Both the position numbers and the translations under genes were made by a program. Below the pieces are notes generated by a model. The model had not been told where the DNA came from, searched no databases, and saw only the letters and a list, made by a program, of their open reading frames with translations. A DNA stretch of 64,000 bases from Jatrophihabitans telluris (lineage in GTDB: Bacteria; Actinomycetota; Actinomycetes; Mycobacteriales; Jatrophihabitantaceae): assembly GCF_023516435.1 (NCBI RefSeq), contig NZ_CP097332.1, forward strand, positions 3,658,001 to 3,722,000, read 5' to 3'. The number at the start of each line of letters is the position of its first letter. Positions within the stretch are counted from its first letter, which is position 1. Below are positions 8,216-17,459 of this stretch, one piece after another.

Positions 8216-8867
8216 ACTCGCCCCGATGCCCGCCTTCGAGCTCATCGGCTCGAGCGCGATCCCGCAGGAGCTGATCGACGCATCCAGGGCCTCGGCGTCC
8301 GCGGTCGGCTACGCACACGGTTGGGCGCAGGGACTGCGCGAGGCCAGGGACTCGATGGCCGTCGAGCGCATCGAAGCCACCAACGCCTTGCAGACGCAAG
8401 CCGAATCCGCTCGGGGAGCTGTCCAGGCTGCGCTGGCGGCCCTGCACGCCGCCATCCTCCGTCTGGACACCGCGACGACGGCCGTCTTCGAGCAGAACAC
8501 CGACGACGTGCTGTCGGCCGCGGTCGACATCGCCGAGGCGCTGCTGGGCCAGCGGTTGGCCGACGTGACCGAGGCCAGCCGGGCCGCCCTGCGACGGGTG
8601 TTGCGCGGCGTCCCCGGCTACCAGCCGGTCGTCGTGCACCTGAGCAGCACCGCCCACGCGACCCTGTCCGGTGACGCGTTCACCGATCTGCTCCTCGGGG
8701 TACCCGAGGCCGCGGGCCGCAGCATCAGCTTCGAAGCCGACCCCAGCCTTGCCGTCGGTGACGCGGTCGCCCATTGCGGTAACACCACGGTCGACGCGCG
8801 GCTCACCGATGGCGTGCGCCGCCTGCGTGAGCATCTGGCGGCCGAGACGAACGGAACGACCGCGTGA
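8208..8867 (+). CDS. fliH: Export ATPase regulator FliH
   Basis: 219 aa from TTG 8208, which has GGAGG 9 nt upstream. An in-frame ATG at 8199 also exists, but the same GGAGG abuts it and could not serve it. The gene overlaps the fliG stop. A long Ala/Glu/Arg helix (AYAHGWAQGLREARDSMAVE, then TNALQTQAESARGAVQAALAAL) is followed by an E/FliH-like domain containing VDIAEALLGQRL and HLSSTAHATL. FliH dimers hold FliI inactive and deliver it to the export gate. Identity rests on position, coiled-coil character and these motifs. Confidence 0.88.
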   Translation: MPELAPMPAFELIGSSAIPQELIDASRASASAVGYAHGWAQGLREARDSMAVERIEATNALQTQAESARGAVQAALAALHAAILRLDTATTAVFEQNTDDVLSAAVDIAEALLGQRLADVTEASRAALRRVLRGVPGYQPVVVHLSSTAHATLSGDAFTDLLLGVPEAAGRSISFEADPSLAVGDAVAHCGNTTVDARLTDGVRRLREHLAAETNGTTA

Positions 8868-10180
8868 GCATGCTGCTGGCTGAACGGCTGGGCGCCCTGA
8901 CGACCCTGGCCGCGCCCCGCCGCTACGGCCAGGTGTCCAAGGTCGTCGGCCTGTCCGTCACCGTGTCCGGCCTGTCAGCCCGCATCGGTGATCTGATCGC
9001 GCTCGGCGACGAGCACAACCCGACGATGGCCGAAGTCGTAGCGGTCGACGGCGACGTCAGCACCTGCCTGCCGCTGGGCGAGATGGCCGGCATCGGCGGA
9101 GGCGTCCGGGCGACGTCGACCGGGGCGCCGTTGCAGATCTCCGTCGGAGACGCCCTGCGCGGGCGGGTACTCGACGGTCTCGGCCGTCCTCTCGACGGCG
9201 CGAACCTACCTTCAGGGCTGGAGCGCGTGACGGTCGAGCAGGCGCCCCCGCCGGCCCTCCTGCGCCAGCGAGTCGATCGCCCGCTCACCCTGGGCGTACG
9301 AGCCATCGACAGCATGATCACGGTCGGACGGGGCCAGCGACTGGGCATTTTCGCCGGATCCGGTGTCGGCAAGTCGAGCCTGATGTCGATGATCACCCGA
9401 GGCACCACCGCCACCGTGACGGTGGTGGCGCTGATCGGTGAGCGTGGGCGTGAGGTTCGGGAGTTCCTGGAGAACGACCTCGGCGAGGAAGGCCTGCGCA
9501 ACGCCGTCGTCATCGTCGCCACCTCCGACCAACCCCCGATGGTGCGGCTGCGCGCCGCCTTCGTCGCGACCCGGATCGCCGAATGGTTCCGCGACGCGGG
9601 CCAGGACGTCCTGCTGCTGATGGACTCCATCACTCGACTGGCCACCGCTCAGCGCGAGGTCGGACTGTCAGCCGGAGAACCCCCCGCCTCGCGTGGCTAT
9701 CCCCCCTCGGTCTTCGCGATGATGCCGCGACTGCTGGAGCGGGCCGGCGGTGGCGAACACGGTTCGATCACCGGCCTCTACACCGTGCTGGTCGAGGGCG
9801 AAGACCACAACGAGCCGGTCGCCGACACCGCGCGATCCATCCTGGACGGGCACATCGTCCTCGATCGTCGCCTCGCCACCGCCGGTCACTTTCCCTCGAT
9901 CGACGTGCTCGAATCAGTCTCACGCGTCGTCTCGGCGGTCACCTCGAAGAACGAGCAGGCCCTGGCCCGTCAGGCCCGCCGGCTGATGGCCGCGCGTCGG
10001 GACGTCAAGGAACTCGTCGAGATCGGCGCGTACGTCTCGGGAACGAACCCGGCAGCCGACCAGGCGCTGGCGGTCTGGCCGGCGCTGGAAGCGTTCCTGC
10101 AACAGCCGATGGACGATCAGAGCACTGCCGAGCAGGCCTGGGAGCAATTGGCCGCGATCCTGCCCGCGAGCACCGCATGA
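8864..10180 (+). CDS. fliI: Flagellar export ATPase FliI
   Basis: 438 aa, GTG start overlapping the fliH stop (GTGA). It is an F1-beta-like ATPase: Walker A GIFAGSGVGKSS at about residues 161-172, GERGREVREFLE, Walker B VLLLMDSITRLA at about 247-258, and the SAGEPPASRGYPPSVF segment typical of FliI/type III ATPases. It hydrolyses ATP at the cytoplasmic face of the export apparatus and helps unfold and feed substrates. Length and motifs are standard. Confidence 0.97.
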   Translation: MSMLLAERLGALTTLAAPRRYGQVSKVVGLSVTVSGLSARIGDLIALGDEHNPTMAEVVAVDGDVSTCLPLGEMAGIGGGVRATSTGAPLQISVGDALRGRVLDGLGRPLDGANLPSGLERVTVEQAPPPALLRQRVDRPLTLGVRAIDSMITVGRGQRLGIFAGSGVGKSSLMSMITRGTTATVTVVALIGERGREVREFLENDLGEEGLRNAVVIVATSDQPPMVRLRAAFVATRIAEWFRDAGQDVLLLMDSITRLATAQREVGLSAGEPPASRGYPPSVFAMMPRLLERAGGGEHGSITGLYTVLVEGEDHNEPVADTARSILDGHIVLDRRLATAGHFPSIDVLESVSRVVSAVTSKNEQALARQARRLMAARRDVKELVEIGAYVSGTNPAADQALAVWPALEAFLQQPMDDQSTAEQAWEQLAAILPASTA

Positions 10181-10638
10181 CGACCCGTCGCTGGCTGCCC
10201 GTGATGGTGCGAGCCCGGGAAGCGGCCGAGGACGCTGCCGCCCAGAGGCTGGCCCAAGCGCGACGCGAGGCCGCTTCGGCCATCACCGCCGAACGAGCCG
10301 AATCGAGCCGCCTCGATGGCATGACCGCGCTGGAATCGTCCTCTGTGCAGGGCTTTCTGGCGCACGAGGCCGCCCGCACCGCCGCCGCCGCCACCTATTC
10401 GGCGACGCTGCAACGGGTCGGCTTCGCTCAGGAACGGGTCGGCCAGCAGGTCACCGAACTCAGTGCGGCCGCCCGAGCGCGACGCACCGTCGAGAAACTC
10501 TCCGAACGAGTTGCGGCCGAGGCGAAAGCCGAGGGCCTGGCTCGTGCCCAGCGCGAGGCCGACGACACCGGCGCTTCGCGTTTCACCGCCCGCAACAACG
10601 AGAAACTCGCCGCATCGACCCGATTGGAAGCTTCGTGA
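10177..10638 (+). CDS. fliJ: Flagellar export chaperone FliJ
   Basis: 153 aa, ATG at 10177 overlapping the fliI stop (ATGA). The protein is almost wholly a charged Ala/Glu/Arg coiled coil, for example REAAEDAAAQRLAQARREAA and RARRTVEKLSERVAAEAKAE, with no other domain. That and its place directly after fliI identify FliJ, the gamma-subunit-like stalk that sits in the FliI hexamer and contacts FlhA. Sequence conservation in this family is low, so context carries the call. Confidence 0.85.
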   Translation: MTTRRWLPVMVRAREAAEDAAAQRLAQARREAASAITAERAESSRLDGMTALESSSVQGFLAHEAARTAAAATYSATLQRVGFAQERVGQQVTELSAAARARRTVEKLSERVAAEAKAEGLARAQREADDTGASRFTARNNEKLAASTRLEAS

Positions 10639-11657
10639 CCGCCCCCGTAGCCATCGAAGGCCTGCAGGCGACGCTCAGCCGGATCGCGCAGATCCAGGCC
10701 CAGTTCAGCGCCGTGCTCGGGACCAAGGCGACCACGACGAGTACGGCCACCGCCAGCGCCACCGGCAGTACCGGTAGCGCCACCTCGGCGACGGACTTCG
10801 CCAGTGCGCTGTCGGCGGCCTCGCAGACCGCTGACCCAGCCGCCGCCACCGCTTCGGGCAGCACGAGCGGCAACGCGATCGTGGATTCGGCCAAGAAGTA
10901 CCTCGGTGTTCCCTACGTCTGGGGCGGCACAACCGCCGCCGGACTCGATTGCTCGGGGCTGGTGCAGAAGGCCTACGGCGATCTCGGAATCTCCCTTCCC
11001 CGCCTGTCGTATGACCAGGCCAAGGTAGGCACCGCGGTCAAGAGCCTGGCCGAGGCTCAGCCAGGCGACATCCTCGGCTTCGGAAATCCCGCCGAACACG
11101 TGGCCATTTACCTCGGCAACAACATGATGATCGCGGCTCCGGAACCCGGCGACCACGTCAAGATCCAGAGCGTGTACGAGACACCGGCGAGCATCCGCAG
11201 AGTCGTCGGTACCGATGCCGCCACGTCGAGCACCTCGACGGTCAGCCCCGCCAGTTCCCTGAGCACCGCCAGCACCGCGGGCGTCTCGTCCTACACCGGC
11301 ATCTTCGCCGCCAACGAGGCGAAGTACTCCCTACCCACCGGCATGCTTGCCGCCGTGGCCCAGACCGAGTCCGGTGGCAACGCCGGAGCTGTCAGCCCTG
11401 CCGGCGCGCAGGGTCTGATGCAGCTGATGCCTACGACTGCCGCCGGTCTGGGAGTAAATCCGTGGGACCCGTCGCAGGCCGTCAAGGGTGCCGCGCAGCT
11501 GCTCTCGAACTACCTGAAGAAGTACGACTCCGTCCCGCTGGCGCTCGCTGCCTACAACGCCGGGCCCGGCGCCGTGGACCGATACAACGGCGTTCCGCCC
11601 TTTACCGAAACGCAAAACTACGTCAAGAAGATCACGGCTCTGATGGGTGGCTCATGA
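10635..11657 (+). CDS. NlpC/P60 peptidase fused to lytic transglycosylase (SLT)
   Basis: 340 aa, GTG overlapping the fliJ stop. Residues about 75-190 are an NlpC/P60 domain: VPYVWGGTTAAGLDCSGL carries the catalytic Cys near residue 105, and AEHVAIYLG the His near 155. Residues about 215-335 are an SLT lysozyme-like domain: LAAVAQTESGGN with the catalytic Glu near 245, then AQGLMQLMPTTAAGLGV and LAAYNAGPGAV. One protein could thus cut both peptide and glycan strands of peptidoglycan. No signal peptide is seen, so it is probably exported by the flagellar system to open the wall for the rod, the job of FlgJ elsewhere (inference). Confidence 0.93.
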   Translation: MTAPVAIEGLQATLSRIAQIQAQFSAVLGTKATTTSTATASATGSTGSATSATDFASALSAASQTADPAAATASGSTSGNAIVDSAKKYLGVPYVWGGTTAAGLDCSGLVQKAYGDLGISLPRLSYDQAKVGTAVKSLAEAQPGDILGFGNPAEHVAIYLGNNMMIAAPEPGDHVKIQSVYETPASIRRVVGTDAATSSTSTVSPASSLSTASTAGVSSYTGIFAANEAKYSLPTGMLAAVAQTESGGNAGAVSPAGAQGLMQLMPTTAAGLGVNPWDPSQAVKGAAQLLSNYLKKYDSVPLALAAYNAGPGAVDRYNGVPPFTETQNYVKKITALMGGS

Positions 11658-13492
11658 TGGCGCCGGTAAGCGTGTCCACGGCCGGAGCGGTTTCAGCGGC
11701 CGCGCTGCTCGGTCGGTCCGATACCAGCGTGGATTCCGACGCCTCGTCCGGCCATGCCTTTGCCGGGATGCTGGCCGACCTGTCGACTCCGAAGTCTTCG
11801 GCTGGGTCGGCTGGGTCGGCTGGGCCGACCGGGTCAGCTGGGCCGACTGGCATAGCTGGGCCGACTGGCTCGAAGCTGGATTGCGTGATTGCCGGCGAAT
11901 CGCCGGTATCGGCCGACCAGCCGACGCCGCCGTTGACTGCAAACCACTCGACGCGGTCGGGGCATCGGCCCAAGCCAGCTGAACCAGACTCGACGATGAC
12001 GGGCGGCTCGTCCCTCACCGCCGATGACCACGCGGCCGAAGAACCCACTGCGCCGATCGAGGCCGCCACGACGATCCACGTCCGTCCCCGCGAAGCGCGT
12101 GCCGACGGGGACGAGCCCAGCGGCCTCCGGTCCACCGGCTCGACGGACACCCCGGTCAGTGTGAGCCTGGCCGCGCTGCCCTACCTGGTTCCCGCTATCG
12201 GGGTAGCACCGATACCCGCGGGGTCCTCAAGCGCAGCGTCGATTTCGGACCTGGCCTCTGCCCCCCGATCGGCGTCCGAGGATGTTGCCGCCGTCTCGGT
12301 GGTCACTACCGGCAACGCCGCGTCGGCGCGCGCCGGGACCCAGCCCGCGTCGTCGCTTCCCGGTGCACCGGTGTCGCTCGGAAGCCGTCATGCCGACGCG
12401 CCGGTTTCCCCCGCCGCTGACGCTCACGCCGCTACCTCGTCCTCGACGACCGCGGCCCTAGCCGCTGCCACCGCCGCCACCGCCGCAACCGCTGCAACCG
12501 CTGCAACCGCTGCAACGAGTGCCATGGGCTCAGCCATCACTGCCACCCCGCAGGCTTTGGCCACGGAGGCTGCCGCCACCATCGGGACCGCCGATCCGAA
12601 GTCGGCCGGCCCCGCTCCCACCCCACCGACTGCCGGCTCGTCCGCCGCAGTGAGCGCACCGACGATAGGGCAGTTCGCTGGACTTTCCCTCGTGTCCGGC
12701 GGCGAAAGCCCCGTCACGGGACGATCCGTGGCTGATTCCGCGCGCACTCCCGACGCCGTCCCGCTCACCTCCGGGACGCATCGAAACGGCGGACCCCACT
12801 CGTCCGACGCGGCTGGTCGGACCCCTTCGGGCACCGGAACGTCCACGCCGACCACGGGCGACCCGTCGGTCCTGAACGCCAACTCCGCCGCCCACACCTC
12901 CGCATCCGGGACCGCGCAAGCCGCGGCGGCCGCGGCCCAGACCGCTGTGCAGGCCACTGCGGGCAGTGTCGCAACGCCAATGTCTCAAGCCGCGGCTCCG
13001 GCTGCCGATTCGTACAACGCGAACTATCCCGCAACCGCTGGCGCCCCGGTGCACAGTCAGGTCTCGGCCGGCATCCTCCAGATGCGGGCCAAGGGCGACG
13101 GAACGCACCGCGTGATGTTGGAGTTGCACCCGGCCGATCTCGGCCAGGTCAACGTCGAAGTCCGGCTGCACCACGGCCAGATGAGCATCAACCTCACCGG
13201 TGGCAGTGACGCCGCTCGCGAGAGCATTCGCGCCGCACTGCCCGAGCTGCACCGGGATCTCGCTCAAGCGGGGATCACTGGCAGCTCGGTGAACCTCAGC
13301 AACAGCACGTTGGGAAACTTCTCCGGCCACGGACAGGCCGGAGCCGACCAGGGCCGGAGTGCCCGCGACCAGGCAACAGCGACCGACCGCACCGGATCGG
13401 ACGCCCGCAGTTCCACCGCCGCCGTCAGTGGTAGCGCAGTGGGCCGCACTCCCGCATCCTCGTCCCTCGCCGGCATAGACCGCTGGCTGTAG
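11654..13492 (+). CDS. fliK: Hook-length control protein FliK
   Basis: 612 aa from ATG 11654, overlapping the previous stop. Residues about 1-465 are Ser/Thr/Ala/Pro/Gly-rich and of low complexity. They include a Ser-Ala-Gly-Pro-Thr-Gly repeat (11800-11875) and an Ala-Ala-Thr repeat (12470-12515). This is expected of the extended molecular-ruler part. The conserved Flg_hook domain lies at about 470-555: HRVMLELHPADLGQVNVEVR, HGQMSINLTG and IRAALPELHRDLAQAG. FliK measures hook length and switches FlhB specificity. The low-complexity part varies strongly between relatives. Confidence 0.92.
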   Translation: MMAPVSVSTAGAVSAAALLGRSDTSVDSDASSGHAFAGMLADLSTPKSSAGSAGSAGPTGSAGPTGIAGPTGSKLDCVIAGESPVSADQPTPPLTANHSTRSGHRPKPAEPDSTMTGGSSLTADDHAAEEPTAPIEAATTIHVRPREARADGDEPSGLRSTGSTDTPVSVSLAALPYLVPAIGVAPIPAGSSSAASISDLASAPRSASEDVAAVSVVTTGNAASARAGTQPASSLPGAPVSLGSRHADAPVSPAADAHAATSSSTTAALAAATAATAATAATAATAATSAMGSAITATPQALATEAAATIGTADPKSAGPAPTPPTAGSSAAVSAPTIGQFAGLSLVSGGESPVTGRSVADSARTPDAVPLTSGTHRNGGPHSSDAAGRTPSGTGTSTPTTGDPSVLNANSAAHTSASGTAQAAAAAAQTAVQATAGSVATPMSQAAAPAADSYNANYPATAGAPVHSQVSAGILQMRAKGDGTHRVMLELHPADLGQVNVEVRLHHGQMSINLTGGSDAARESIRAALPELHRDLAQAGITGSSVNLSNSTLGNFSGHGQAGADQGRSARDQATATDRTGSDARSSTAAVSGSAVGRTPASSSLAGIDRWL

Positions 13493-13508
13493 CCCGAAGG
13501 CAGTTTCC

Positions 13509-13958
13509 ATGACCAGTCCGATCACCTCGGTGTCGACGGCCAATTCCGCAACGGTCTCGGCTGATCCAACCGTCAAGACCAGCACCCAAGCCGACCAGAC
13601 CCAGCTGAGCTCGACCGCGTTCTTGAAGCTCTTGGTCGCCCAGCTGCAGTACCAGGACCCGTCCAAGCCGGTCGACACGTCGGCCTTCATGTCCGAGACG
13701 GCGACGCTGACTCAGGTGCAGACGATGGAAGCCAACTCCAAGGCCACCGCCGACATGTTGCAGACGCAGCAGGCCCAAACGGCCAGCAGCATGGTCGGCA
13801 AGACCGTGCAGTACACCGACTCTGCCGGCAAGACCGCCTCTGGTGTGGTCAGTGCAGCCACGATTTCCGCAACACCGCCCAGTCTGACGATCGGGACGAG
13901 CAACGTCTCGCTGAGTCAGGTCCACAAGGTGCTGGCTTCAGGCACCACCCCCAGCTGA
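13509..13958 (+). CDS. flgD: Hook-capping protein FlgD
   Basis: 149 aa. The FlgD signature is complete in the N-terminal half: TAFLKLLVAQLQYQDPSKPV (about 37-56) followed by FMSETATLTQVQTME. The C-terminal half is a short beta-rich region (GKTVQYTDSAGKTASGVV). It is shorter than enterobacterial FlgD and lacks the full Ig/tudor-like domains. FlgD caps the growing hook and directs FlgE polymerisation. It lies 16 bp after fliK and before flgE, the standard order. Confidence 0.94.
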   Translation: MTSPITSVSTANSATVSADPTVKTSTQADQTQLSSTAFLKLLVAQLQYQDPSKPVDTSAFMSETATLTQVQTMEANSKATADMLQTQQAQTASSMVGKTVQYTDSAGKTASGVVSAATISATPPSLTIGTSNVSLSQVHKVLASGTTPS

Positions 13959-14033
13959 CAGCCCTTCAGCTGATCCAGCACCATCCCCCGATCTGACTCA
14001 GATTTCCTGAGCCGACTCCCAAGGAGAAACCTC

Positions 14034-14834
14034 ATGCTTCGCTCCCTGTTCACCGGCATCTCGGGCCTGCGGGCCCACCAGCAGATGCTGGACGTGACGT
14101 CCAACAACATCGCCAACGTCAACACCACCGGCTTCAAGTCCGCCTCGACCGTCTTCGAGGACACCCTCAGCCAGACGATCATGGGCGCCACCGCCGCCAC
14201 GGCAACCCAGGGCGGCCACAACCCGGTGCAGGTCGGCCTCGGAGTTACCCTCGGCGCGACGGAGCAGAACTTCGGGCAGGGTTCGGCCCAGTACACCGGC
14301 CGTACCTCCGACCTGATGATCCAGGGCGACGGGTTCTTCGTGGTCAACAACAACGGCGCGCAGAACTTCACCCGCGGCGGTTCGTTCCAGCTCGACACCA
14401 ACGGGCACCTCGTCACGCCGGACGGCTCGATCCTGCAGAGCGCGGCGGGCGGCAACCTCGACGTCACCGGGCTGACCACCGGCGCGTACGTCTCGTGGAG
14501 CATCGACGCCAACGGGCAGGTCAACGCCGTCGACGCCGCCGGTGCCACCACGACGCTCGGCCAGATCGCGATGGCCACCTTCGCCAACCCGGGTGGCCTG
14601 TCCAAGATCGGTGACACCCAGTTCCAGGCCACCACCAGCTCGGGTGGGGCCCAGATCGGCACGGCGAACACCGGCAGCCGCGGGTCGATCACCTCCGGCT
14701 ACCTGGAGATGTCCAACGTCGACCTCGCCACCGAGCTCACGAACCTGATCATCGCCGAGCGCGGTTACCAGGCGAACTCCCGCGTCGTCACGACCTCCGA
14801 CGAGATCCTGCAGTCGCTGATCCAGCTCAAGTAG
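14034..14834 (+). CDS. flgE: Flagellar hook protein (FlgE/FlgG family)
   Basis: 266 aa. SNNIANVNTTGFKSA lies at about 23-37, GDGFFVV in the middle, and the axial C-terminus VDLATELTNLIIAERGYQAN precedes the last 20 residues. It follows flgD, so it is called the hook protein, but its length is closer to a distal rod FlgG (about 260 aa) than to most FlgE proteins (about 400). No second FlgE or FlgG is in the window, so either name is defensible. AAGGAGAAA gives a good ribosome site. It is the last gene of the flgB operon, closed by the hairpin at 14866. Confidence 0.9.
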   Translation: MLRSLFTGISGLRAHQQMLDVTSNNIANVNTTGFKSASTVFEDTLSQTIMGATAATATQGGHNPVQVGLGVTLGATEQNFGQGSAQYTGRTSDLMIQGDGFFVVNNNGAQNFTRGGSFQLDTNGHLVTPDGSILQSAAGGNLDVTGLTTGAYVSWSIDANGQVNAVDAAGATTTLGQIAMATFANPGGLSKIGDTQFQATTSSGGAQIGTANTGSRGSITSGYLEMSNVDLATELTNLIIAERGYQANSRVVTTSDEILQSLIQLK

Positions 14835-14865
14835 CCGGCGGCGGGGTGGCCCGCCCAGCACGATG

Positions 14866-14902
14866 ACAGGAGCGTCGCCCTCTTCGGGGGCGGCGCTCCT
14901 GT
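14866..14902 (+). terminator. Terminator of the flgB-flgE operon
   Basis: Arms of 15 bp (14866-14880 with 14888-14902, one T-G wobble) around a 7-nt loop, 31 bp after the flgE stop. No T-run follows. Confidence 0.75.
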
Positions 14903-14935
14903 GCCATGTCAGGGCCTTTGCCTCCGGTCCGCCCC

Positions 14936-15557
14936 CGCGAATGGGCACTTGCACCGCGAATGGGCACTTAGAACCGCCCATTCGCCACCGAACCGCCCAT
15001 TCGCAGTTACACGGCGGCCGCGCAGCACCAGAGCCCGCCCACCGCCGACTTCCCCAGCCGCCCCGGCCCGCCCCGGCCCGTCCCGACGAAGGTCCGCTCC
15101 CCGGCCCGCCTCCGCGAATGGGCACTTGCACCGCGAATGGGCACTTAGAACCGCCCATTCGCCACCGAACCGCCCATTCGCAGTTACACGGCGGCCGCGC
15201 AGCACCAGAGCCCGCCCACCGCCGACTTCCCCAGCCGCCCCGGCCCGCCCCGGCCCGTCCCGACGAAGGTCCGCTCCCCGGCCCGCCCCCGCGAATGGGC
15301 ACTTGCGACGCGAATGGGCACTTAGAACCGCCCATTCGCCACCGAACCGCCCATTCGCAGTTACACGGCGGCGGCGCAGCACCAGAGCCCGCCCACCGCC
15401 GACCTCCCCCAGCCGCTCCGGCCCGCCCCGGCCCGCCCGGCCCGTCCCGACGAAGGTCCGCTCCCCGGCCCGCCCCCGCGTATGGGCACTTGCACCGCGA
15501 ATGGGCACTTAGAACCGCCCATTCGCCACCGAACCGCCCATTCGCCAACGCATGGGA
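14936..15557. repeat. Tandem array, 177-bp units built of GCGAATGGGC half-sites
   Basis: Units begin at 14936, 15113, 15290 and 15477 (periods 177, 177, 187); the fourth is partial. Each unit opens with two direct copies of GCGAATGGGCACTT about 20 bp apart. Two inverted copies of the core (CCGCCCATTCGC) follow, then a GC-rich stretch naming CCCGACGAAGGTCCGCTCCC. The half-sites can pair as GCGAATGGGC with GCCCATTCGC. Degenerate half-sites (GCCCATTCGCC, GCCCGTTCGC) trail to about 15600. The array fills most of the gap 14835-15707. Long frames through it on both strands arise from GC-rich repetition and show no domain. Confidence 0.93.
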
Positions 15558-15655
15558 GCCCGACGCTGCCCATTCGCCGCCGCCGAACCGCCCGTTCGCA
15601 GATGGTGCAGGAAACCGGCACCGCCACGACGACAGGAATGGATCGTTCAAACCGC

Positions 15656-15683
15656 TCAGGTCGCATCGACGGCGCACCGATAG
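15656..15683 (+). promoter_or_regulatory. Weak sigma-28-like site before the GGDEF-EAL gene
   Basis: TCAGGTCG (identical to the fliM site) and ACCGATAG (6 of 8 to GCCGATAA) are separated by 12 nt instead of 11. It ends 24 bp before the start codon. The odd spacing makes this the least certain of the set. Confidence 0.3.
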
Positions 15684-15707
15684 GAGCCACTGAGAGGTAG
15701 GTAGTCC

Positions 15708-17411
15708 ATGGAGGGACGACATGCGCCCAGCGGTTCGCGTGGGCGATCGAGTGCTGCGCGCACTAACAATGCCCACCCGATCACCGGGAAACTCCTGCCG
15801 AGCGTCGCCGTTCTGGCGTCGGTAAGCGCCCTGCTCATGCTGCTGCGCTCCGGGCCCGCGGCGTTCGCTCTTGGCCTGGTGTGTCTCGTGGGCGGGGCGG
15901 TGACAATCTCCGAGTGGCGCACCCGCCGATCGGCCGACGTCGATCCGATCCGGGCCCGTGGCAGTCGTCGTAAGCGCGGACGGCGGCCGGTCCTGATCGG
16001 CCCCGAGTCGCTGGACCCGCTCACCGGACTGGCGAATCGGCAGCACTTCACCGAGCGGCTGACCGACGTCCTCACCACCGCCGCCGCCGAAACCGCCGCC
16101 GGAACCACCGAAACCGGAACCACCGAAACCGAAACCACCGAAACCGGAACCGGAATCACGGCCGCCGACGGCCCACTCGAGGCACACCGGCCCGGCCACA
16201 TCGTGCTGTTGTGCGACCTCGACAACTTCAAGACCGTGAACGAGGGGCTGGGCCACACCGTCGGCGACCAGGTCCTGGCCGTCCTCGGTGGTCGCATCCT
16301 GGCTACCGTTCGCACCGGTGACACGGTCGCACGAATGGGCGGGGACGAATTCGCGATCCTGATGGAGGACACCGACCTGTCCGAAGCCTGCACCGTCGCG
16401 GAGCGGATCCAGGCCAAGTTCGCCGCTCCGGTCGTCATCGACGGCCGCAGCCTCAACGTCCGCACGAGCATCGGACTGGCTTCGGCCGCACCGGGCGAGC
16501 TCACCAGCGCGGAGGCCCTTCGCAACGCCGACCTGGCGATGTACGAGGCCAAAGGTCATGGCAAATCCGGCATCGCCCTGTACGAGCCTCGCCTGCATGC
16601 CGACGCCGTCGAACGGCTGCAACTGTCCGAAGACCTCGAAGGCGCGATGGACCGGGCGGAGATGCTGCTGCACTACCAGCCCACGGTCGACCTGAACACC
16701 GGTCGCATCGTCGGCTTCGAGGCGTTGCTGCGCTGGCAGCACCCGAGCAAGGGCATGATCGCCCCGGATCGGTTCATCCCGCTGGCTGAGCAGTCCGGCC
16801 TGATCGTGCGACTCGGACGCTGGGTGCTGCTCACTGCGTGCCGAGCCGCGATCGAGCTCGAACGGGCCGGCCACCGACCGATCATCTCGGTCAACGTCGC
16901 GGCCGCCCAGCTCGCTGAGCCTGACTTCGTCGACCAAGTACTGCAGGTGCTCGAAGAAACCGGTCTACCCGAGACCCGGCTGTGCCTGGAGATCACCGAA
17001 AGCACCGTGCTCAAGGACATCGACATGATCACCGAACGGCTGTTGTCCCTGCGCGCGCACGGTATCCGCATCGCCATCGACGACTTCGGCACCGGTTACA
17101 GCTCGCTGGCCTACCTCAGCCGGCTGCCGTTGGACGTCCTCAAGGTCGACAAGTCCTTCGTGGACCGGGTCATGCACGACCAGAACGGCGCCTCACTGAC
17201 CATGGCGATCATCGCGATGGGGCGGACGATGAACATGACGACGGTGGCCGAGGGCGTCGAGCACGTCGGGCAGGCCTCGTGGCTGGCCGAGGCGGACTGT
17301 GCCTACGGCCAGGGTTATCTCTGGTCGCGTCCGGTCGCCCTCGGCGAGGCTCAGAAGCTCCTGGCCCCGGTCGAGGAACCGACGCAACGGTCCGATCTGC
17401 TGGCGGGGTAA
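15708..17411 (+). CDS. Membrane-bound GGDEF-EAL c-di-GMP enzyme
   Basis: 567 aa. Two hydrophobic segments (about 25-68) anchor it. The GGDEF domain (about 100-290) has an intact GGDEF active site near residue 211 and an RTGD inhibitory I-site ahead of it. The EAL domain (about 305-555) keeps FEALLRW, SVNVAAAQL, CLEITES, DDFGTGYSSL, LKVDKSFV and EGVE. Both cyclase and phosphodiesterase activity are therefore possible. A Thr-Glu-Thr-Gly repeat of about 30 residues (16081-16170) is inserted in the GGDEF domain after DPLTGLANRQHF. The gene sits between flgE and flbD, so it probably tunes motility. It is a paralogue of the gene at 35686. Confidence 0.95.
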   Translation: MEGRHAPSGSRGRSSAARTNNAHPITGKLLPSVAVLASVSALLMLLRSGPAAFALGLVCLVGGAVTISEWRTRRSADVDPIRARGSRRKRGRRPVLIGPESLDPLTGLANRQHFTERLTDVLTTAAAETAAGTTETGTTETETTETGTGITAADGPLEAHRPGHIVLLCDLDNFKTVNEGLGHTVGDQVLAVLGGRILATVRTGDTVARMGGDEFAILMEDTDLSEACTVAERIQAKFAAPVVIDGRSLNVRTSIGLASAAPGELTSAEALRNADLAMYEAKGHGKSGIALYEPRLHADAVERLQLSEDLEGAMDRAEMLLHYQPTVDLNTGRIVGFEALLRWQHPSKGMIAPDRFIPLAEQSGLIVRLGRWVLLTACRAAIELERAGHRPIISVNVAAAQLAEPDFVDQVLQVLEETGLPETRLCLEITESTVLKDIDMITERLLSLRAHGIRIAIDDFGTGYSSLAYLSRLPLDVLKVDKSFVDRVMHDQNGASLTMAIIAMGRTMNMTTVAEGVEHVGQASWLAEADCAYGQGYLWSRPVALGEAQKLLAPVEEPTQRSDLLAG

Positions 17412-17459
17412 GGGGGCTACCGCTCACACACCAAGGCTTAACAAAGCCGGTGCGGACGC

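Noticed and set aside
14863-15693. Long open frames (about 200-276 codons) through the 177-bp array on both strands
   Set aside because: They are open in several frames at once, repeat with the DNA units, have no domain and no ribosome site; they are products of GC-rich repeats.
13998-16937. 979-codon minus-strand frame
   Set aside because: It runs antisense to flgE and the GGDEF-EAL gene, both of which have clear family motifs; mirror frame of GC-rich coding.
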